35,781 bases of DNA from positions 1 to 35,781 of the forward strand of contig CAZPIB010000004.1 in NCBI GenBank assembly GCA_964586815.1, read 5' to 3'. The DNA is from CAWUJK01 sp964586815. Lineage in GTDB: Bacteria > Patescibacteriota > Gracilibacteria > BD1-5 > UBA6164. Within the stretch, counting starts at the first letter, position 1, and each line of letters starts with the position of its first letter. The translations under genes were made by a program, and so were the position numbers. Shown one piece after another: positions 30,111 to 35,781 of the stretch. A model generated the notes under the pieces. The model searched no databases and was not told where the DNA came from. It worked only from the letters and a program-made list of their open reading frames with translations.

Positions 30111-30148
30111 AAAAAACTGGTTTTATAAATTTATAAAACCAGTTTTTT
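30111..30148. terminator. Bidirectional terminator that overlaps a coding end
   Basis: AAAAAACTGGTTTTATAAA (30111-30129) and its exact reverse complement (30130-30148) form a 38-base perfect palindrome with U-tracts in both directions. It terminates the M48 gene, and the leftward cysteine hydrolase gene ends inside it (stop at 30125-30123). Confidence 0.85.
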
Positions 30149-30683
30149 CTTTTCAAACAAAGTTTGAATTATTTGTAAGATTAAGATATGATAAAATATC
30201 AATTGCTTTAGAGTGGTTATCTTGAGTATTTCTTGTCTCGCAAGCTTCTTCTATAACAAATGTATAAAATCCTAAATCAATTGAATCAAAGCAACTTGCC
30301 ATAACACAATCATTTGTTTCATATCAAACAATATGAATTTCTTCAATTTTTTCTTTTTTTAAAATATTTAAAATATTTATATCTGCCTTAAATATACTCC
30401 TTGTAAGCTTCTCAACTTTTATATGATTTTTATTTTTTAAGATTTTTAATAAAAGAGGCATTATATCTTCTTTAATATCTTGTATCTCAGTCCATCAAAT
30501 TTGCTTATCCCATTGAGTATTTTTTTTATTATAAGTTACAGAGCTAACTATTAGATTATAGTCTATATTATTTATAATTTTTTTTACTTTAGGAATAATA
30601 TATTTATTTCTATTAATAATAAAAGATTTTTGAATATCTATTATAAAAAGTGCTTTTTTTCTTCATGTATTTGGAATTTTCAT
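30123..30683 (-). CDS. Cysteine hydrolase, isochorismatase-like family
   Basis: The 186-aa product has the triad of the family: Asp in ALFIIDIQKSF, Lys in HIKVEKLTRSIF, and Cys in YETNDCVMASCFDS. Substrates of such enzymes include nicotinamide, isochorismate, N-carbamoyl compounds and oxamate; the sequence does not choose between them. It appears to be a single-gene unit. The last 8 residues (EKTGFINL) and the stop codon are encoded by the arm of a perfect palindrome that also acts as terminator, so the extreme C-terminus is set by RNA structure. Confidence 0.85.
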
Positions 30684-30927
30684 AAAAATATTCTATTATT
30701 TTTTATATATAAATATATGTATTATATAAATATATTTATATAATACAAAAAAACTTATATAATCTTTTCAAGTAAAATATATGAAATAAAATTTTATTTT
30801 ACTATGGAATTATAAAAATTTGAAAATATTACTAAGTATGTTACAATATTTGTATCTTTATTTTTTGAAAAATTATAAAACAAAATAATGAAGTATAAAA
30901 ATATTTTATAAAAAATAATAAAAAACT
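30684..30927. other. Divergent intergenic region
   Basis: This 244-bp AT-rich gap separates the leftward cysteine hydrolase from the rightward bPH2 protein. It should contain both promoters. It has short AT-only inverted repeats (30700-30745) but no reading frame, RNA gene or strong promoter that I can defend. Confidence 0.4.
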
Positions 30928-33312
30928 ATGCTTATAAAAACAAAATGCTCTTATTGTGGAGAAGAATATAATTTAAAAGAAGAGCTGCTTTGAAAAAAAG
31001 CTAAATGTAATATTTGTAAAGAAAATTTCATTATTGAAAAAAATAACTTAAAAAAAGAAGTTGAACCAGATATAAAAGTTATAAAAAAATCTGATGATTT
31101 GGAGATAAAACCTAATAAAATTAGCTTTATTTTATTTTCAAATCCTTTGATTATAATTTTTTCTATACTAGGACTAATTTGATTATTTATATCTTTTTAT
31201 AGTTTATTATTATTTCTTCTAGTTTTTTTACTTTTTGCTTGGGAAAATATCAAATGGAAAAAGGAGAAATATATCTTAACTGATAGAAAAATTATTTTTT
31301 ACCATTGAACTCTAATTAGTGATAATTCTACTGAAATAAATCTTGATAGAATAACTGAAATAAAAGCTAGTCTTCCTTTTCTACAAGACTTATTTTTTAA
31401 AACAGGTGATTTATATATTAAAACAGCTTGAGCTGGTTTAGCAAAAATTAGATTTTCAAGTATTGATAATACCTTGGATATATATGAAGAGTTTAGACTT
31501 AGAATGCAAAAAAATGGTTTTTACTTAAAAAAAGAAAAACTTGTTCAATCTGAGAAACCACATATTATTTGAGTAATTTGAGAAGTATTTTGAAAATTAC
31601 TTTGAATATTAATTGTAGGATTTTTTATACTTATTCCATTATTATCAAGATGAAATGAGTTTTGAGAAGTTTCATTTTTAGTAACTTTAGTTCCATTTTT
31701 AATTTTATCTGGAATAATATTATTTATAACAATTACAATTCTTGATTTAAAAAGAAGAAAATATGAGATTTTTACTGATAGTATTTGGTATTCTGAATGA
31801 TTTTTAAGTAAACACTATGCATTTATTCCTATGGAAGTGGTTTCTGATGTTGAAAATACTCAAAGTTTTTTCTCAAAAATCTTTGGTTTACATGATATTA
31901 TCATAAGCTCATCAGGTGCTTCAAATAAAGTTATATTTAAAAATATGACAAATTGAGAAACTATGATTAAAAATCTTAGATATTTAAAAGATCATATTAT
32001 AATGAGTAAACAAGATACAGAAGAAGAAAAAGTATCTGATTCTATTATATGATTTAAAGATAAGATAGAAAATCCTCTTGATTTTGATAAAGAGTTTGAA
32101 GGGCATTTTAAAATGAATATATCTAAAACTTTATTTGAAGTTTTTGCATTATTAATTATTTTTATTCCAATTCTTTTTATTGAGCCAGGAGCATTCTTTT
32201 GATTATTAATAATTTTTATAATTACATGAGCTTGAAATTTAATTCAATTATTTTTTACAAATTATAATATTAGAGAGTCAGCTATAGAAAAAAAATTTGA
32301 TTTTTTTTCAGTTAAATTTAATAGTTTTTCTATAGAAAAAATTACATGAATTCAATTTAAACAATCTTTTATTGATAAATGGTTTTGAACAATGACAGTT
32401 ATATTTTGGTCAATAGGTTCAGACTCTCCAATAGTTTTTGAAAATATCAAAAAAACAAAATGATTAGAAGAGCAAATTCTTGCTAAAGTATGAATAAGAA
32501 AAGAAGAAAAACAATCTAATATTAAAATTAATTTTAATATTACAAATTTCTTTAAAGCAAATATATTAAAAAGTTTTTTTATGATTATATTATTTCCAAT
32601 AACTATTATCATATTTATTTACAGCAAAATATTTTTTGAACCAAAAAGGTATTTATGAGAAATTTATAAAAATTATATAAAGACTCAAAAATGAATTTTC
32701 TTTATTACAAAAAAATATGTTTTATATAGACATATAAAAGAAATAGTATCTACAAAATATCCAATTACAGATACTGGAAGCTTATATCTAAATGTTGCTT
32801 GATGAAGTCAAGTTGATACAAATAATAAATGATGAAATTTATGATTTAGTAGTACAATAAAAAATTTAAGTTGAATAATCAGTAATACTATAAATATCCT
32901 GTATGTTAGTGAGGTTTTTGAGAGTCACAATAAATTAGATTCAATTTTAAATTGAAAAGAAATAAATCAAACAAAATTAACAGAAGCAAAGCAAGATATA
33001 AAAAATACTGTTATATTAATGATTATATCAATAATATTTATCATATTTATACCTATTGCTATTTGGTTAATAAAAGTTAAATATTGGTACTTTGAAGAGA
33101 ATAGAGTATTATTTGGTAGTTGAATTATTTACAAAAAAAGACAATCAATTTTATATCAAAGATTTAATTTTGTAGATTTAAAAAAAGGGCTTTTAAATAA
33201 AATCTTTCAAAATGGTTCTATAAATGTTTATACTATTTGAAGTAGCTCTATTGATATGAAAATACCTGATATTGAAAACTATACAGAAGTTTATCAATTA
33301 TTAAAAAAATAA
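30928..33312 (+). CDS. Zinc-ribbon membrane protein with repeated bPH2 (YdbS/YdbT-type) modules
   Basis: The 794-aa protein begins with a zinc ribbon, C7-x2-C10-x16-C27-x2-C30. Then membrane pairs alternate with bacterial PH-like domains. Module 1 has two helices at about 75-105 and a PH domain (YILTDRKIIFYHGTL). Module 2 has helices near 215-270 and YEIFTDSIWYSEGFL. Module 3 follows helices near 395-430 with NYNIRESAIEKKFDFF. The fourth part has a helix near 550, a further segment, a helix near 700, then YWYFEENRVLFGSGIIYKKR, which is also PH-like. YdbT has two or three such domains, so this is larger than usual. The family's function is unclear; roles in envelope stress or lipid handling have been proposed for relatives. 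It is monocistronic and ends at a terminator. Confidence 0.78.
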
Positions 33313-33318
33313 CATTTT

Positions 33319-33349
33319 AAAAAACCTAACAATCTATGTTAGGTTTTTT
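33319..33349. terminator. Bidirectional hairpin terminator
   Basis: AAAAAACCTAAC (33319-33330) pairs with GTTAGGTTTTTT (33338-33349), 7-base loop, with U-tract on both sides. It ends the bPH2 gene (stop 33312) and the convergent SPFH gene (stop 33353). Confidence 0.85.
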
Positions 33350-33352
33350 TGT

Positions 33353-34315
33353 TTACATTATTTCGCTTCCCGCAATTAATTTAGATTCTCTAGATTTAGA
33401 GTTGTTTCATTCTAAGTCTTCATTTAAATAAATTAATTTAGAATTTCAAGCTTTACCAATATTTCAAAGAGTTTCAATTCTTGAAGAGTCAAGTAAAAAA
33501 TCTAGTATAGATTTTGCATTAAGTGATTCATCTGCTCATTTAATCATATCAATTGATTCTTTAAATCATTCAGCAATTTTTAATCTTTGTCCAGCCATAC
33601 CTCTTCATAATAATATTTTTGATTCCATTTCAGCTTCTGCATCCTTAATTAAAATTATTTTTTTAGCTTCTCATTCATTTATTGCAGCCTCTTTTAATTT
33701 TTCAGCCTCAATTACTTTATTCATAGCATCCATAACTTTAGCTTCAAGTTTTACATCTCTAACTTGAATTGAATCAACTATAAACCCAAATTCTTTTAAT
33801 TTTTCTCTTAATCTTTCTTCAATAGCTTGTCCGATTTCTTCTCTTTTTGCAAATATATTTTTATGAGTAAAACTTACCATCATTGCTCTTAATTGTTCAT
33901 CAATTGCTGCTCTCATCATTGTTCTAGGATCATCAATTGAATAAACTGATTTGTATATATTTCCTTTTCTAGAATCATCTTCATCATCTTTTACAAAATA
34001 TATTACATTTAATCCAACATAAGCAGTAACATTATCAAGAGTTACTCATTCAACTTCTACAGAAAAATTTTTTCTGTATAGTTCTTGTTTAACAGTAGTA
34101 GTAACAAATGGTACAACAAAATTAAGTCATTGCCTTAATACACCAGTATATTTACCAAAAACTTCTTTTGTTCTAATTGTATTAGGGCTTACTATTTTTA
34201 CTCAAGCAATTAGTAAAATAATAAAATACATAATTGCTATAAAAGGCCCAAATCAAGGAATAAAAAATAAACCTATTCAAAATACTATCTCAATAACTAA
34301 TACTATAATTCACAT
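33353..34315 (-). CDS. SPFH-domain (stomatin/prohibitin-like) protein
   Basis: The 320-aa product begins with two hydrophobic stretches (MGIIVLVIEIVFGIGLFFIPGF and FIAIMYFIILLIAGVKIV), then a Band 7 domain: VSPNTIRTKEVFGKYTGVL, LNFVVPFVTT, VEGVTLDNVTAYVGLNVIYFV, DPRTMMRAAIDEQLRAMM, FGFIVDSIQVRDVKL. A long charged coiled coil follows (MNKVIEAEKLKEAAINEGEA, ILIKDAEAEMESKI). Such proteins form membrane rings that scaffold lipid microdomains and often regulate FtsH, which is also in this window but not adjacent. The C-terminal tail after about residue 270 is divergent. It is ended by a shared terminator and diverges from the DEAD-box helicase. Confidence 0.9.
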
Positions 34316-34448
34316 AAAAAAATATTTATAAAATATAAAGTAACTAAAAATAGTTTAATAAAAAATACTTTTTATACAAAATTTATTTTAACTTTATTTT
34401 TAAGATATTATTTATATAATATAAAAAATAATAATAAATAAAATAAAA

Positions 34449-35762
34449 ATGAAATTTAAAGAATTTAATTTATGTTTACCTTTACAAAAAGCTCTTACTA
34501 GAGAATGATTTGAGATAGCCACTGAAATTCAGAAAGCAGTTATACCTATAGCCGAAGACAATAAAGATATTTTAGGAACTGCTCAAACTTGAAGTGGTAA
34601 AACTTTAGCTTTTGTTTTACCAGTTTTGGATAAAATCTATAAAATAAAAAAGGAACTTTGATTAGAAGATTGAGTTAATTTCAGAAAAATAAAAACCTTA
34701 GTTTTAGCTCCTACAAGAGAACTTGCTGAACAAATATGAGAAACTTTTAAACCATATTGTACAAATGTGAATGTTAAACATTTTACAATTTATTGATGAG
34801 TAAATGATTTTCATCAAAAAAAAGCAATTGAAAAATGAATTGATATTTTAATTGCTACTCCAGGAAGACTTATGGATTTAGTGTCTCAAAATATTATAAA
34901 TCTCTCATTTGTAGAAAATTTAATACTAGATGAGGCTGATAGAATGCTTGATATGTGAAATGCAGGAGATATTTCAAAAATAATTAAAAGACTTAGGTGA
35001 CCAAGACAAACTATGCTTTTTTCTGCAACTATGCCAAAAAAAATAAAAGATTTAGCAGATAATATTTTACAAGAACCTGAAATTATAGAAATAGATAAAC
35101 CCTCATCAAACACTTTAAAAATAGCTCAAAAAGTATATTTTTTAAAATCATCTAAAAAAAGACAAGCTTTACAACAAATAATTAAAAGAAAAGATTTAAA
35201 ATCTATTTTAGTTTTTGTAAGAAGTAGACTTGATGCAGAGAGAATTTTATCATACGTAAAAACTGCTTGAATTCCTTGAAATTCAATACATAAAGACAAA
35301 ACTCAAAATCAAAGAAAAAAATCTCTAGAATTATTAAAATCTTGAGAAATAAAAGTTTTAGTAGCAACAGATATAGCTTCAAGATGACTTGATGTAGATA
35401 GTTTATCTTGTGTTATAAATTATGATATTCCAAATAATCCTGATGATTATATTCATAGAATTGGTAGGACAGGTAGAGCTTGAAAAGAATGACTTTCTAT
35501 TTCTCTAGTTAGTGATACTGATAAAGAAAAACTAGAAGAAATAGAAAAACTAATATGAAAAAAATTAAAAATAATTGATGATGAATCTTATAAATTAGAA
35601 ATAGTTCCAAAAGAAATAGATCAAAAAAAATATAAAAAAAAGAAGATTTGAAGAACAAATTTTACTTCTAATAATGATAGTAGATTTAATAAATCTAAAA
35701 AAATGCACCTCAAAGGAAGTGCTCTTGGTGTGAAAAAACAAAAAAATAGAAAATTTGGTTAG
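34449..35762 (+). CDS. DEAD-box RNA helicase
   Basis: The 437-aa ATP-dependent RNA helicase has all core motifs in order: Q motif (FEIATEIQKAVIP), I AQTGSGKT, Ia PTRELAEQ, GG (IYGGVND), Ib TPGRL, II DEAD, III SAT, then FVRSR, V ATDIASRGLDVD and VI HRIGRTGRAG. The C-terminal extension from about residue 375 is Lys-rich and includes KKYKKKKIGR, typical of RNA-binding tails in RhlE/CsdA-like proteins. The final residues (MHLKGSALGVKKQKNRKFG) are encoded by dispersed repeat copy D. The first in-frame ATG is used; no ribosome-binding site is visible. Probable role is RNA unwinding in ribosome assembly or mRNA decay, but the subfamily is not resolved. Confidence 0.95.
35704..35746 (+). repeat. Dispersed repeat, copy D (DEAD-box tail)
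   Basis: AAGTGCTCTTGGTGTGAAAA begins at 35717. The part before the core (ACCTCAAAGG) diverges from copies A-C, so the conserved unit is the core plus the A-tract. It encodes the last basic residues of the helicase and stops shortly before its TAG. Confidence 0.7.
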
Positions 35763-35781
35763 TATATTTTTAATACTCATC

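Noticed and set aside
1..35781. tRNA or rRNA genes, CRISPR arrays
   Set aside because: I found no G+C-rich islands with cloverleaf pairing, no T-loop motif and no regularly spaced repeats. The four dispersed repeats are kilobases apart.

Overview
The window comes from a very AT-rich bacterium that reads UGA as glycine (translation table 25). With the standard code almost every gene breaks up. With UGA = Gly they become 26 full-length or edge-truncated reading frames, and UGA falls on invariant glycines such as those of P-loops. Arginine is written AGA/AGG and I met no in-frame CGN codon. Almost no gene has a Shine-Dalgarno sequence. These traits point to Candidatus Gracilibacteria (BD1-5) or the related Absconditabacteria (SR1) of the Patescibacteria/CPR. 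I cannot separate the two from this window.

Layout. 1-333 (-): N-terminal part of a DDE transposase running off the left edge. 424-1674 (-): unrecognised 416-aa protein. 1906-5340 (+): class I ribonucleotide reductase operon, nrdB with a fused ATP-cone, nrdA, flavodoxin. 5342-9250 (-): cNMP-binding/GAF protein, PilT-like ATPase, 23S/tRNA uracil methyltransferase, pilin-like protein. 9329-15277 (+): DUF4012 membrane protein, MurE-like ligase, dnaX, and a priA that stops after the first helicase lobe. 15289-17459 (-): ABC-F ATPase and cold-shock protein. 17642-18706 (+): class II aldolase. 18757-20634 (-): thrS without TGS domain. 20757-22787 (+): second PilT-like ATPase and a class III nucleotidyl cyclase. 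22888-25492 (-): DedA and FtsH. 25614-30067 (+): second ABC-F, glmS, M48 protease. 30123-30683 (-): cysteine hydrolase. 30928-33312 (+): zinc-ribbon protein with repeated bPH2 modules. 33353-34315 (-): SPFH/stomatin protein. 34449-35762 (+): DEAD-box helicase. No stretch over 300 bp lacks a gene, and I saw no tRNA, rRNA or CRISPR array.

Themes. Two PilT-type ATPases are each paired with a cyclic-nucleotide gene: a cyclase 3 nt after one, a cNMP-binding/GAF protein 13 nt after the other. This suggests cyclic-nucleotide control of type IV pili. A dispersed repeat of about 35 bp (core AAGTGCYYYTGDKGTRMAAAA) occurs four times, always on the + strand and always in a tolerant spot: an interdomain linker, an intergenic gap, an N-terminal tail and a C-terminal tail. 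Its core recalls a DNA uptake sequence. Most operons are short, convergent ends carry hairpin terminators, and the gene content (RNR, cell wall, glycolysis, replication, quality control) is mostly housekeeping.
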